DNA from: Paenibacillus nuruki
GTDB taxonomy: Bacteria; Bacillota; Bacilli; Paenibacillales; Paenibacillaceae
Length of the DNA stretch: 64,000 nucleotides
Assembly: GCF_001721045.1 (NCBI RefSeq)
Contig: NZ_MDER01000031.1
Coordinates: 265,645-329,644, forward strand
Reading direction: 5' to 3'
The translations under genes and the position numbers were made by a program. Shown here one piece after another: positions 52,502-62,031 of the stretch (position 1 is the first letter of the stretch; the number at the start of each line of letters is the position of its first letter). The notes below the pieces were generated by a model, which worked only from the letters and a program-made list of their open reading frames with translations, searched no databases and had not been told where the DNA came from.

Positions 52502-52876
52502 TTATAACCTTTGTAGTTCTAACTCATCTATACTTTTCCAGGTACTATCCACTTTCTTACCCAAATCTGCCAAGAAATGCGTATAATATCCTTCTAGTCT
52601 CCAGATGATCCGACCTGATAATATAATTTCATGTTCACATTTCAAATGGTAATACACCGTCTGATGTTCATCTTTCCAATGATCGGTAACTGTCTCGATA
52701 TAATATCCTCTACGAAACATATCTGCTAACAATTCTTCTGAGTTGTGTTCTTTCAACATATCAACATCCACGCCTACTACTTGATGTAATTGTTTCAATA
52801 CTTGGTACACACACTCTTGAAATTGATTAGAAACCTGACCAATGTAAGTTTCCATCAGCTTTTCCAAATTCAACAT
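52502..52876 (-). CDS. Small hypothetical soluble protein
   Basis: 124 residues, mostly helical, with a VYYHLKCEHEIILSGRIIWRLEGYYTHFL strand-rich middle. No family recognised. GGGAG touches the ATG, so the TTG 3 nt later or the ATG at 52855 are also possible starts. Probably a lone gene. Confidence 0.5.
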   Translation of the reverse strand: MLNLEKLMETYIGQVSNQFQECVYQVLKQLHQVVGVDVDMLKEHNSEELLADMFRRGYYIETVTDHWKDEHQTVYYHLKCEHEIILSGRIIWRLEGYYTHFLADLGKKVDSTWKSIDELELQRL

Positions 52877-52992
52877 CTCCCAGATATCATATTAGTAATA
52901 TCTTTTATTATATACTAATTTTATCCATAAGAGTTTTTTAATTGAAATTAATATTAAGGTAATTTCGTGAAATATCTAGCATTTCTTTAAAG

Positions 52993-53541
52993 TCATTTTT
53001 GTAAATCTTCTTCAATAATAGCGAGCGTCAAATGATCTTGCCAGACACCATCAATTTTTACATTTTTGCGAGCAATGCCTTCTTTAGTAAATCCTGCTTT
53101 TAACAATACTTTGATCGATCCAATATTGTGAGGCATTACACCTGCTTCGATACGATGTAGTCCCAACTCACTAAAGGCATGTTGTACGATCACTTTTACC
53201 GCTTCACTCATATACCCTTTACCATTGTACGTTTGATCAAGAAAGTACCCGATCCAACCACTTTGTAGATTACCTCGTACCACTTCAGACAAAATCACTT
53301 CGCCGATCACAGTGTCTGTGTCTTTGAGAAAAATAAGAAAACAATAGCTTGTATCTTGTTCACTTGACTCTAAAAAGCGGTGAACTCGTTCAGCTTGACC
53401 TTCGTATGTATAGAAGAATTCATTACGTGTGCCAGCAAAAGCTTTGAAAAATTCTCTATTGTTCACCTCTAAAGCAAGCAATGAAGCTATATCTTCTTTC
53501 ACAAGCGGTTTAATCGTTAAATGTTCTGAATGTAATATCAT
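52993..53541 (-). CDS. GNAT family N-acetyltransferase (RimJ/RimL-like)
   Basis: 182 residues. Acetyl-CoA motif: IGYFLDQTYNGKGYMSEAVKVI with the QxxGxG-like loop, followed by GLHRIEAGVMPHNIGSIKVLLKAGF, the typical RimJ/RimL substrate-side segment. Acetylates N-termini or small molecules; the target is unknown. AAAGGAG 7 nt before the ATG. Confidence 0.9.
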   Translation of the reverse strand: MILHSEHLTIKPLVKEDIASLLALEVNNREFFKAFAGTRNEFFYTYEGQAERVHRFLESSEQDTSYCFLIFLKDTDTVIGEVILSEVVRGNLQSGWIGYFLDQTYNGKGYMSEAVKVIVQHAFSELGLHRIEAGVMPHNIGSIKVLLKAGFTKEGIARKNVKIDGVWQDHLTLAIIEEDLQK

Positions 53542-53598
53542 GTTCCGGCTCCTTTGATTTAAATGTACTGTTTAATTTTGCCCTTTTCAACTTACAAA

Positions 53599-54258
53599 CT
53601 AAAGTGTCATATGCTGTCCATGTCTTGCTAAATACTCTTCTTTGTCTTTGTAATCTGGCATAATGCTACCTAATTTTCTCCAGAAAGAACGATCATGGTT
53701 CATATGAAGTAAATGACAAAGTTCGTGCACAATTACATAATCGATCACTTCTATCGGAGCCATAGCTAGGCGGTAATTAAACGTGATTTTTTTGCTCGAA
53801 TGACAACTTCCCCATTTGGTGGTCGATTCTTCGATATCGATACTTTTTGGCTTTACCCGTAGTTGCTTTTGGTAACCTTCAATACGTTCGAGAACAATTT
53901 TTTTACAACTGGTAAAATAAAACTTTTTCAGCTTCTGGCGTAATTCTTCTTCACTGGCATCGCCAACTTCAATAAGCTCATGCAAAAAATACTTTTTCCC
54001 TAAATACAAAAACTGCCCTTGTTCTTCATATTCTTTGGCTTGAGGAACCGCATTTGCTTTAGCTTGATCTAGCTTACTTGTATTATCCAACAGCCATTGC
54101 TTATTTCGCTCCATCACCCGCAAAATATCTTCTTCCGGGGTTCCATTAGGAGCTTTGACTGTAATAAGCCCAATCGTTTCAAGCTGAATCGCTATCTTCG
54201 TGCGCTTGCTATATTGCACATTAAATTCAATTGTGCGCTCATCGAATTGTATTTTCAT
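53599..54258 (-). CDS. YgjP/M48-like metallopeptidase (DUF45)
   Basis: 219 residues from ATG 54258, 6 nt after AGAG; a start 48 bp earlier is less likely. Zinc site HELCH in YVIVHELCHLLHMNHDRSFWRKL (HExxH plus a more distal His), preceded by WGSCHSSKKITFNYRLAMAP, all standard for DUF45/YgjP. Predicted cytosolic, often linked to restriction or stress systems, none here. Its substrate is not known. Confidence 0.88.
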   Translation of the reverse strand: MKIQFDERTIEFNVQYSKRTKIAIQLETIGLITVKAPNGTPEEDILRVMERNKQWLLDNTSKLDQAKANAVPQAKEYEEQGQFLYLGKKYFLHELIEVGDASEEELRQKLKKFYFTSCKKIVLERIEGYQKQLRVKPKSIDIEESTTKWGSCHSSKKITFNYRLAMAPIEVIDYVIVHELCHLLHMNHDRSFWRKLGSIMPDYKDKEEYLARHGQHMTL

Positions 54259-54332
54259 AGACATTCTCTTTTCTACTATAAAATATAGGATTTTACTTCT
54301 TATCATATCATTCTATGATGCCAAAACAAAAA

Positions 54333-54355
54333 AAGAGAGGCTGTATGCCCCTCTT
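54333..54355 (-). terminator. Terminator after the SDR gene
   Basis: AAGAGAGGC and GCCCCTCTT with one mismatch and a 5-nt loop, tail TTTTTTTGTTTTGG on the minus strand. Confidence 0.75.
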
Positions 54356-54397
54356 CGTATCTATAATATGGTTTTAGTTATGAGTATAGTCAACGAG

Positions 54398-55294
54398 TTA
54401 TGGACTAACCATACCACCGTTAGCATTGATCGTCTCGCCACTTACATAACTAGATTCTTGGCTAGCTAAGAATACATACGCTGGAGCCATTTCTACAGGC
54501 TGTCCTGCACGTCCAAGTGGTGTGTTAGAACCGAATTCTTTCAATGCTTCTGTTGGTTGTCCGCCTGCCACTTGTAGCGGTGTCCATACTGGACCTGGTG
54601 CTACTACGTTGACACGGATACCTTTTTCACCAACTTGTTGTGCCAGTGCTTTACTGAATACATTGATTGAACCTTTAGTTGTTGCATAATCCAACAATCC
54701 TGGTGAAGGAGAGTACGCTTGGATCGATGATGTATTAATAATTGAACTACCTGGTTGCATATGCTTGATCGCTGCTTTGCATAACCAGAATAGAGAATAT
54801 ACGTTTGTTTTGAATGTAGCATCAAATTGTTCTGTGGTTAGATCAGCAATCGATTCTACAAACTGCTGTTTACCTGCTACATTAGCTAGAATATCGATTC
54901 CGCCTAATTTAGCTACCGTGTCTTCGATCAATTGTTCACAGTATTGCTCATCTTTAAGATCGCCAGGCATTGCATATGCTTTTTGACCTGACTCTTCGAT
55001 CAATTTCACGACTTCTTGAGCATCTGCTTCTTCTTCAGGTAGATAAGAAATTACAACGTCTGCACCTTCACGAGCAAAAGCGATTGCTGCTGCGCGTCCG
55101 ATACCACTATCTGCTCCTGTAACCAAAGCTTTGCGTCCTGTTAAGCGACCTGTACCACGGTAACTCGTTTCTCCAGAATCTGGAATTGGAGTCATATCTT
55201 TTTGCAAACCGGGTTCTGGTTGTTTTTGTTGCCAGTCTTCATTTGCCTTAGGATGTTGAGTCGTTGGATCTTGCTTTTGATATTGGTCAGCCAT
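54398..55294 (-). CDS. SDR family oxidoreductase, general-stress type (YdaD/YhdF-like)
   Basis: 298 residues from ATG 55294 (AGGAGG 10 nt before it). A 40-residue polar N-terminal arm ([20 protein letters not shown]) precedes [22 protein letters not shown]. The catalytic Ser is in INTSSIQAY, the Tyr-Lys pair in [10 protein letters not shown], and the C-terminal [10 protein letters not shown] is standard. The N-terminal extension and GADSGIGR match the general-stress/glucose-dehydrogenase-like SDR subgroup of Bacillales. Monocistronic, with its own terminator. Confidence 0.9.
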   Translation of the reverse strand: MADQYQKQDPTTQHPKANEDWQQKQPEPGLQKDMTPIPDSGETSYRGTGRLTGRKALVTGADSGIGRAAAIAFAREGADVVISYLPEEEADAQEVVKLIEESGQKAYAMPGDLKDEQYCEQLIEDTVAKLGGIDILANVAGKQQFVESIADLTTEQFDATFKTNVYSLFWLCKAAIKHMQPGSSIINTSSIQAYSPSPGLLDYATTKGSINVFSKALAQQVGEKGIRVNVVAPGPVWTPLQVAGGQPTEALKEFGSNTPLGRAGQPVEMAPAYVFLASQESSYVSGETINANGGMVSP

Positions 55295-55392
55295 GATTGA
55301 ATTTCCTCCTCTGAGATGATGTTTATATTGGTCGTTCTGGAAATTAATGAGCTCTTTTTCTATGTAACCGTGATAGCTTATCTTCAAACAAA

Positions 55393-55438
55393 AAGCATAT
55401 CCTTTTTTTCTAAACATGCTAGAAAAAAGAATATGCTT
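55393..55438 (-). terminator. Terminator after the amino acid permease
   Basis: Near-perfect 19-bp stem AAGCATATcCTTTTTTTCTA with its complement, tail TTTTTGTTTG on the minus strand, 50 bp past the permease stop. Confidence 0.8.
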
Positions 55439-55487
55439 CGCATTATGGTATCTTTATAGGCGTTATTATATAAAAAGTAATATTGGA

Positions 55488-56858
55488 TTAATCTATCCGC
55501 TGATCCGATTTCTTCCCAATTCGAAACACATAATAACTAGCGATCACAATACCAATAAATACAATGCCGACGATTAATGAATTATGCGTATCCGGGTTAA
55601 ACCACATGCCGATCAGCACCAATGTTAAGAAGATAATCACGATGTAATTACTGACTGGGAAAAATAACGATTTAAATGGATGCTCGTGGATATCATTTTT
55701 CCATTTTTTGCGGAACTTGAACTGGCTGAATGCCATGGCTAACCACGGAACCATGCCGGGTAAAATACTGGCACTATAAATGTACAAAAATAATTTGGAA
55801 TCTGGAAATAAGTAATTGAACAGAACGCCTACCAACAGTAAAGCGATTGTTGTCATAATACTGTTACGTGGTACACCGCTTTTCGAAATTTTAGCAAAAA
55901 ATGGTGGCGCTTGTTTATTTTGCGCTAGTGTATACAGCATACGACCTGCACTATAGATACCGCTATTACAACCAGACATCGCTGCGGTAAGCACTACAAA
56001 GTTAATAATACCTGCTGCCGCTACAATACCTACTTTGGCAAATGTCAAAACAAATGGGCTTCCTGTTGTACCTACTTCATTCCAAGGATAGATTGTGACA
56101 ATAACGAAGATTGCACCTACATAGAAAATCAGTATCCGCCAGATAATATTTTTAATTGATTTTTTCAATGTTACTTTAGGATTTTCTGCTTCCCCTGCGG
56201 TAATCCCGATCATCTCGATTCCCTGATATGCCGCTGTTACAATACATAAGGCGAATAAGAATCCTTTTAACCCGCCAGCAAAAAATCCGCCATGTACATA
56301 CAGATTAGATAACCCAATCGGTACACCGCCATTACCCAGTCCAAAAAAGATCATGCCTGTGCCGATCACAAGCATCGCACTAATCGCAACCACTTTAATC
56401 ATCGCGAACCAGAATTCAAATTCTCCATAAAACTTAACAGCCGCTAGATTGGCAGCCGCAATAATGCCGACACCGGCTAATGCTGGAATCCACTGCGGAA
56501 TCTCAGGGAACCAGTACCCTACATAGATTCCGATAGCTGTAACTTCAGCCATCCCGACTGTTACCCATAAAAACCAGTAACTCCATGCCGTTAAAAATCC
56601 AGCCAATGGGCTAATATATTTGTGAGCAAATGTAGCAAACGACCCTGTTACCGGTTCAACGATTAACATTTCGCCCATCATTCGCATCACAAATAACATA
56701 ATCACACCTGCTGCCAAATAGGCGAGTAAAACCGAAGGCCCTGCCCATTGAATCGTACTTGCTGATCCCATAAATAGACCGACCCCGATGGTTCCTCCAA
56801 GGGCAATCAATTCAATATGACGTGTTTTGAGACCTCTAGTCAATTGCTTGGTTTCCAA
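55488..56858 (-). CDS. Amino acid permease (AAT/APC family)
   Basis: 456 residues, 12 membrane helices. The helix-1 motif [13 protein letters not shown] and the helix-6/7 segment [23 protein letters not shown] are APC hallmarks; AAT members (D-Ser/D-Ala/Gly, Phe, Thr permeases) have the same features. Proton-coupled uptake of neutral amino acids is likely; the substrate is not fixed. Monocistronic with a hairpin-ended transcript. Confidence 0.92.
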   Translation of the reverse strand: METKQLTRGLKTRHIELIALGGTIGVGLFMGSASTIQWAGPSVLLAYLAAGVIMLFVMRMMGEMLIVEPVTGSFATFAHKYISPLAGFLTAWSYWFLWVTVGMAEVTAIGIYVGYWFPEIPQWIPALAGVGIIAAANLAAVKFYGEFEFWFAMIKVVAISAMLVIGTGMIFFGLGNGGVPIGLSNLYVHGGFFAGGLKGFLFALCIVTAAYQGIEMIGITAGEAENPKVTLKKSIKNIIWRILIFYVGAIFVIVTIYPWNEVGTTGSPFVLTFAKVGIVAAAGIINFVVLTAAMSGCNSGIYSAGRMLYTLAQNKQAPPFFAKISKSGVPRNSIMTTIALLLVGVLFNYLFPDSKLFLYIYSASILPGMVPWLAMAFSQFKFRKKWKNDIHEHPFKSLFFPVSNYIVIIFLTLVLIGMWFNPDTHNSLIVGIVFIGIVIASYYVFRIGKKSDQRID

Positions 56859-57174
56859 AAAGAACGCTCCCTTTCAACTGTGTTCATCTTTACATTTTTC
56901 AATACTACACATGATTTTCTAAGATCTAACCCATTATGTACAACGATTATAATATGCTTATTAATGTGTTCGCTGTGACATACATTAACGCATTACAGAA
57001 TTACTTCAACAAATTGTAAGGGAATATTTCAAGAAATACAACTATTATTATCACTGCAAACTACGTATTAAACTACAAAAAAAAGCAGACCTTTTCAAGT
57101 CTGCTTCCTTATTGTTATATGATCTGATTTCTACATCCTTTGATAAACAAAGAACTTTCGGTAGAACGCTATCC
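56859..57174. other. Intergenic region upstream of the permease
   Basis: 316 bp. Holds the truA terminator at 57083-57106 and a loose inverted repeat TTAATGT/ACATTAA (56961-56988) that could be an operator for the permease. No coding sequence. Confidence 0.55.
57083..57106 (-). terminator. truA terminator
   Basis: AAGCAGACCTT with the complement AAGTCTGCTT (one bulge) and a short loop; minus-strand tail TTTTTTTGTAG. Confidence 0.7.
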
Positions 57175-57921
57175 TTATTCAGATTTAAATTGAATCTGTT
57201 CTAAATAAAGACCTTCTGCATCTGCCATACCACCTGTTTGTAGCTTTTCTTTGGATAGCAAAATCGTAGGAATATCTGCTGCTTGCTTCTCCCCTAATCC
57301 CACTTCGATCAATGTACCAACCATTTTGCGTACCATATTATAAAGAAATCCATTTCCAGACACACGGAATTGTACAAATCCATCCACTACCTCGACATCT
57401 AATGTGTAGATGGTACGTAATGTATCTTTTTTCTTCGACTTGGCATTAGAATAGACTGCAAAATCATGTTCTCCCAGAAAATGAGCACAAGCCTCTTTCA
57501 TTTTCGCGATATCTAGCTTTTTGGGAACATGCATACTGTACTTCCGCATAAAAGGATGGCTATACGCTTCATTCCATATTTTATAAATATACGTTTTGTT
57601 GGTCGCATGATAACGTGCATGAAACCGATCGTCGACTTTAGATACTTCTGTAATGCTGATATCTGCTGGTAAATAATGATTCAAAAAGTTAAAAATTTTG
57701 GACTCTGGCAAATCTTCTTTAATTTTAAAATGTGCGACTTGATGTAGTGCATGTACCCCAGCATCGGTACGGCTAGAACCTATAATTTCAATCGGTTGAT
57801 CGACCAGTACAGAGATGGCTTTTTCAATCTTACCTTGCACTGTATTGTCGCTATCTCCAAGCCGTTGCCACCCTTTATAACGCCCACCATCGTATTGGAT
57901 GATTAATTTGTAATTGTTCAT
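57175..57921 (-). CDS. truA: tRNA pseudouridine synthase A
   Basis: 248 residues. Catalytic Asp in SSRTDAGVHALHQ, N-terminal IQYDGGRYKGWQ, C-terminal FLYNMVRKMVGTLIEVG, all TruA hallmarks. It isomerises uridines 38-40 of tRNA anticodon arms. It is not in a ribosomal-protein cluster, where the main Bacillales truA sits, so it is probably a second copy. GGGAG precedes the ATG. Confidence 0.94.
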   Translation of the reverse strand: MNNYKLIIQYDGGRYKGWQRLGDSDNTVQGKIEKAISVLVDQPIEIIGSSRTDAGVHALHQVAHFKIKEDLPESKIFNFLNHYLPADISITEVSKVDDRFHARYHATNKTYIYKIWNEAYSHPFMRKYSMHVPKKLDIAKMKEACAHFLGEHDFAVYSNAKSKKKDTLRTIYTLDVEVVDGFVQFRVSGNGFLYNMVRKMVGTLIEVGLGEKQAADIPTILLSKEKLQTGGMADAEGLYLEQIQFKSE

Positions 57922-58015
57922 GTGTACTCCCTTTGTGTTGGATAAAATAAATACTTTGAAGATATCTACTGTATCATATTATGTGTATTTCGTTTGGGTT
58001 TTAAATAATTGATTT

Positions 58016-58339
58016 TTAGTCTTCTATTTTTGTAGGTTCCCATGCGTAACTACAAGTTTCACACCTAGAAGTCATGCCACTCTTTATTATTTTGATACAT
58101 GTAAACAATGTTAATAGCCCGATTAAAATAATTATTCCTAGTGCAATAGGATGTTTCATTAACTGATTATCTATTGTGTAAGCTATAGGCTGTACCATTA
58201 AATTATTATCTGCTATGTAAGCTATCACAAAACAAATCATTGCACCAAAATAAAATAATATGCAAGCAATTCCCCATCCTGATCCTGTAGTAACTTTTGC
58301 CGAATCGCATCTTGGACAACGTTCCCATTCATAAGCCAT
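58016..58339 (-). CDS. Small membrane protein with split zinc-ribbon ends
   Basis: 107 residues. CPRCDSAKVT at the N-terminus and CETCSYAWEP at the C-terminus are two CxxC motifs that could share a zinc ion; between them are two membrane helices (about 22-43 and 65-87). The two cysteine pairs would meet on one side of the membrane. No known family. AGGGG about 9 nt before the ATG. Its 5' region holds a diverged copy of the 70-nt element. Confidence 0.65.
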   Translation of the reverse strand: MAYEWERCPRCDSAKVTTGSGWGIACILFYFGAMICFVIAYIADNNLMVQPIAYTIDNQLMKHPIALGIIILIGLLTLFTCIKIIKSGMTSRCETCSYAWEPTKIED

Positions 58340-58371
58340 ACTTCATTCCCCTAACATTTTATAATAGCTCT

Positions 58372-58442
58372 CCATAAGATCTTAGTACTATAATGCGATC
58401 TAAAGTAATAAAAAAATAATTTTTTCAAAGCAAAATATCTTA
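58372..58442 (-). repeat. Diverged copy of the 70-nt dispersed element before a small membrane protein
   Basis: On the minus strand it starts with TAAGATATTTTGCTTTG, 17 nt identical to tandem copy 2 at 11251, and stays similar for about 55 nt further (TCGC, ATAG and other blocks in order). It is placed as a leader about 35 bp before the start of the small zinc-ribbon gene, the same relation to a gene as the tandem pair. The 3' hairpin is not preserved. Confidence 0.6.
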
Positions 58443-58476
58443 TATTTATGTATTACGACATATGTGGCTGAATATT

Positions 58477-59346
58477 TTACACTTCACAATTCCTTTCTGC
58501 CAAAAGTGGATTGTTAGCTATGACTTGCTTTATATTCTGCTGTGCTTGTGGCTGTACCGTAATCCCGCCCTGACGAGCAAGCAATATCCACCGGAGACAG
58601 GCAAGTGCTTCAAATATGTGTAATTCTTCTTCAGATATCGGGTGCTCTGCTAGATAAGCATCACGGAATACTTCAGCATATCGCTCTGAAATATAAATTT
58701 TCTGCAATGTCATCGACCAGACCGCATCATATCTCGCATCCCCTAATTGTCCATTCGTCCAATCGATTACGGTATAACGGTTTTCAGTAGTCAGAATATT
58801 TCCCAGATGAAAATCGCCATGAATCACACGATTCTGCTCTAGCGTAATCATAGGCATAACCTGATACAGTATGTCGCTAATATCGGTGTACATTGCTACG
58901 TCAGGAAAAAAGTAATCTATAAAACCGTATTTCGGAAGTAAAGCATATTCACTTTCTGTGATCTTAACATGATGAATAGCAGACAATAAGGTAGCAGTCT
59001 GAACAATTTTCTTTTTGTTCATGTTGGTAAGTGCTGTCCCGTCAAACGTTGTGAGTAATACTTGATCTTGATTATGAAGCATACCCCACCCTATCGGCTT
59101 AGATACAGCAATCCCTTTAGCCAAAAGAAACTGCAATAACTGATATTGTGCTTCTACATCTGGCTTTGCCTGTTGATTCCATATTTTCAAGACCAAATCA
59201 CCTTGAGCACATGACAACTTGATGACTTCTGCTTCAAATCCTTGATCTAGCGAATGCTGAATTATATCGGATTTAGGATGTAATAACGTATGTAAAAGAT
59301 CGTCTTGCTCATTCCACTGTATGTTGTGAAGGATAGTAGGCAACAA
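58477..59346 (-). CDS. Phosphotransferase (APH/choline kinase-like family)
   Basis: 289 residues from TTG 59346 or TTG 59343 (AGAGGAA before them). Kinase catalytic loop: VIHGDFHLGNIL with Asp and Asn ligands, and YTVIDWTNG for the DFG-like motif. This is the aminoglycoside phosphotransferase fold. Targets range from antibiotics to small metabolites (homoserine, methylthioribose, choline); none is indicated. Single gene. Confidence 0.87.
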   Translation of the reverse strand: MLPTILHNIQWNEQDDLLHTLLHPKSDIIQHSLDQGFEAEVIKLSCAQGDLVLKIWNQQAKPDVEAQYQLLQFLLAKGIAVSKPIGWGMLHNQDQVLLTTFDGTALTNMNKKKIVQTATLLSAIHHVKITESEYALLPKYGFIDYFFPDVAMYTDISDILYQVMPMITLEQNRVIHGDFHLGNILTTENRYTVIDWTNGQLGDARYDAVWSMTLQKIYISERYAEVFRDAYLAEHPISEEELHIFEALACLRWILLARQGGITVQPQAQQNIKQVIANNPLLAERNCEV

Positions 59347-59484
59347 GGTTCCTCTTTTCTGGCAATATGTACTACCCGTATTTTACATTTATCTTATCAT
59401 TTCTACAGATATGATACATCTATGAAAGTGAAGTAATAGTATTCGATTTAGAATAAAAGTATTTATTATTTTAGACACAAAAAA

Positions 59485-59507
59485 AGAGGAGCTTATGGCT
59501 CCCCTCT
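59485..59507 (-). terminator. Terminator after the glycosyltransferase/lipoprotein pair
   Basis: AGAGGAGC with GCTCCCCTCT (one extra base) and a 5-nt loop; the minus strand continues TTTTTTTGTGTC. Confidence 0.75.
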
Positions 59508-59525
59508 GTTGTTACCAATCATCTA

Positions 59526-60113
59526 TTATGAATCCATCACACTGATTTTCTCCACCGTATTGGTATTATCTTTGTACCAGATCATCAGAATCTGCCCTGC
59601 TTTAAGATCAGATACTTTAAGTGTGGTTGTTGTGCTATTCTTGTTGGTCTGTGGCATCATGGCTGTGATTTGAGAAATCGTTATCTCTTCGCCGATCGTT
59701 ATCGTTTTCTCTACACCGGTCTTACTCATAGTAGACGTACTACCATTTGACCGACCAGTTGGGAAAGTGCGATCTGTATTCGGTGTAGGCGTATTAGAAG
59801 TCCGATTAGAGTTAGGTGTAGTCGTCTGAGATGGACTAGAAAGCACTGCACTATGGTTATCCGCCGCCGAGGAACGGCGCTGTGCTTGCTCCATCACATC
59901 AATTGTGATTGTACTCCCCTTCACAGAAACTACTTTGCCGATCAGATCAGCATCCATCATTCCGCGCATGGCATTACGATTGCCCCCACCACCCATTGTA
60001 CTTGTACTGTTAAGGGGTATCTGTTGAGCTGTAATTGCACTACACGACGTTAACAACATCAGCCCGCACAGTAATAACAGGAGTAGCGAGACAGGATATC
60101 TTTTTTTACGCAT
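59526..60113 (-). CDS. Hypothetical secreted lipoprotein
   Basis: 195 residues. Signal with lipobox LLTSC. After a short linker a beta unit (LIGKVVSVKGSTITIDVME) is followed by a Thr/Asn/Pro-rich, probably disordered stretch of about 60 residues, and then a second beta unit (TITIGEEITISQIT ... LKAGQILMIWYKDN), so an OB-like fold interrupted by a linker is possible. It starts 1 nt after the glycosyltransferase stop, so they are translated together. AAAGGAG 7 nt before the ATG. Confidence 0.7.
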   Translation of the reverse strand: MRKKRYPVSLLLLLLCGLMLLTSCSAITAQQIPLNSTSTMGGGGNRNAMRGMMDADLIGKVVSVKGSTITIDVMEQAQRRSSAADNHSAVLSSPSQTTTPNSNRTSNTPTPNTDRTFPTGRSNGSTSTMSKTGVEKTITIGEEITISQITAMMPQTNKNSTTTTLKVSDLKAGQILMIWYKDNTNTVEKISVMDS

Positions 60114-60114
60114 A

Positions 60115-61695
60115 TTAAGACTCCTTTCTAGCAGAAGATCGTAATCGTAAAAAGTCCTGTTGGATCAGCCATTCGTACGTATCTTTGAATCCCATATACG
60201 ACAAAATAATGAGTAGTGGATAGATAGGATAGATATATCTAGACTTGATCTCCCATAAAATATAAAACCCAACAAATCCTAAAATCACCAGTACCAACGA
60301 CACTTCATCGAACCGCTTCGCCCGTAGACTGCCGATCAGACGAATCAAAATAAAGCCGTACATTAAGAAATTCATCGTATATAAGACCCAGAGTATCCCA
60401 CTACGATAAGGTGAATTGCCTGCAAATAGATCAGTAGCAAAGGTCGGATAACTGTACCCACCCATAATAAAGCTAGCACGCTGACCACCAGAAGAGCCAT
60501 CATTGCCAATACCGTATCTTTCGATCTGATACGTACCTTCTGTCCATGTCCAGATGATCTTTTTATAATACATGTGTACCAGATCGCCAAAGCTAGCTGT
60601 CGATAATTTCTGAGCAATCGATTCTTTAAATAGTTCAGTACTCACTGCTTTGTTGTAATCCGCATCTCGCTGGTAAATATTATAACTTTCACGGTTATCC
60701 CAGAATCCAATAGTTTTCAGATTAATCCCCATATTCAGCCACATATAGATCGGTGCTGCATTGGTGGTCGTAGAAGTCTGCACTTTGTCTGTGGTCTGTA
60801 ACAGTGTATTTTGAGTCCAACTTGGAATATTGAACAAGACGGCAAATAAGCATACAGATAGTACTACTTTTTTCCAGCCTAATTGCTTGAAATGGAAAAA
60901 CAATGAGATCACAATCGCAAGTAAGAAAATAATGCCTATACTTCTAAAATAGTTCCCGATTGTCACTAAAATAGCGGCGAGTATAATGTACTTGATCGAC
61001 TTTTCTTTCATAAATCGAATTCCAAAATACAACGCTGACGTAAGCAATGTCGTTGCAATCACATCATTGTAGATAAAGTTGCTCATAAATAAAGACGGAA
61101 TATACGTTGCTGCAAATACGAGTACACCGTAATCATTGTCTTTGGAGTTAGGATTCAGCTGTTTGTAGATTAGATAGATCATCAAGGTCGTAATAAGAGC
61201 AAAACCAATATTAGCTAACTTAATCGTGACATAATTATCTGGAAACATCGCTAATAATGCTTCAATATACAACACGGTCGAGTAATTAAAAGGAAACATA
61301 TGCAGATACCCTGTCGTACCAAATGTAGAATAATCGCCTTTATACAGCATATTCATTGCCAGAGACACCACGGTCTGCGAGTCATCTGTTGGCAAGCGGG
61401 GAAATAGAAAAATAATGGCCACTTGAATAGCTAATGAACCTAAAAGAACCAGTGGAATCACAATCTTAGGGCGATATACATTCAGCTTCAAGCACAGACG
61501 ATATAACATTACACTGAATACCAGTAGTGCGATGATAAGCAGTATAAATGTACCTACATGCTGTTGCTGTAGCATCGGTGTGTCTCCATATACCACATAA
61601 TTGTACTCTGCTCGAATAAAAAACGAAGATGCGATAAACAAACTGACAAAGAAAATCAGAATCACATACAACGTTTTTTGGATACCTTTTAACAT
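60115..61695 (-). CDS. Membrane glycosyltransferase (GT39/PMT-like, GT-C fold)
   Basis: 526 residues from ATG 61695 (AAAGGAG 7 nt before it; a longer in-frame start lacks one). About 11-12 membrane helices. An early acidic loop (PRLPTDDSQTVVSLAMNML) with the DD pair is where GT-C enzymes place the catalytic acid, and a long extracellular loop follows the helices. These enzymes move sugars from polyprenyl-phosphate carriers to a surface acceptor. The lipoprotein coded immediately downstream is a candidate partner or acceptor, inferred from coupling only. Confidence 0.75.
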   Translation of the reverse strand: MLKGIQKTLYVILIFFVSLFIASSFFIRAEYNYVVYGDTPMLQQQHVGTFILLIIALLVFSVMLYRLCLKLNVYRPKIVIPLVLLGSLAIQVAIIFLFPRLPTDDSQTVVSLAMNMLYKGDYSTFGTTGYLHMFPFNYSTVLYIEALLAMFPDNYVTIKLANIGFALITTLMIYLIYKQLNPNSKDNDYGVLVFAATYIPSLFMSNFIYNDVIATTLLTSALYFGIRFMKEKSIKYIILAAILVTIGNYFRSIGIIFLLAIVISLFFHFKQLGWKKVVLSVCLFAVLFNIPSWTQNTLLQTTDKVQTSTTTNAAPIYMWLNMGINLKTIGFWDNRESYNIYQRDADYNKAVSTELFKESIAQKLSTASFGDLVHMYYKKIIWTWTEGTYQIERYGIGNDGSSGGQRASFIMGGYSYPTFATDLFAGNSPYRSGILWVLYTMNFLMYGFILIRLIGSLRAKRFDEVSLVLVILGFVGFYILWEIKSRYIYPIYPLLIILSYMGFKDTYEWLIQQDFLRLRSSARKES

Positions 61696-62031
61696 CGAAA
61701 AACTCCTTTGCGGTAACATAGTAGTAGGCACACTAAACATGCCAGCGATATTTTAAAAATTGAATGTAAACTGTTCCCGTTCCATTCGTATTCACCCATC
61801 GCAAGCAAGTCTCATTCCCACTGAAAAATAGAGATATCCGCAATATCGATCTACTATTTTTCGGTTCATTTATACTGTCTATAGCGTTCTTATTCTCTCT
61901 CTGTTGCTTCTGAAATCTCATTATAAAGGCTCAACCTGAATTATTGATTAAAATAGAAGGCAACTGTAGACAATTTTTGAATGCTTCACCATAAGTACTG
62001 TATGTATTTCATCGTTTAAGGAGGTTCTAAT
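61696..62031. other. Intergenic region between glycosyltransferase and LRR genes
   Basis: 336 bp between divergent genes. A TATAAT hexamer reads on the minus strand at 61925-61920. A 62-codon open frame here has no ribosome binding site and is not supported. Confidence 0.5.

Noticed and set aside
55294..55400. Sigma-B promoter for the general-stress-type SDR
   Set aside because: A GTTTGA-N14-GGTTAC pattern is present but the -10 matches GGGTAT poorly, and Paenibacillus is not known to have the B. subtilis sigma-B system.
61733..61921. Open frame of 62 residues between glycosyltransferase and LRR genes
   Set aside because: No Shine-Dalgarno sequence, overlaps the leader of the glycosyltransferase gene and has no recognisable composition.
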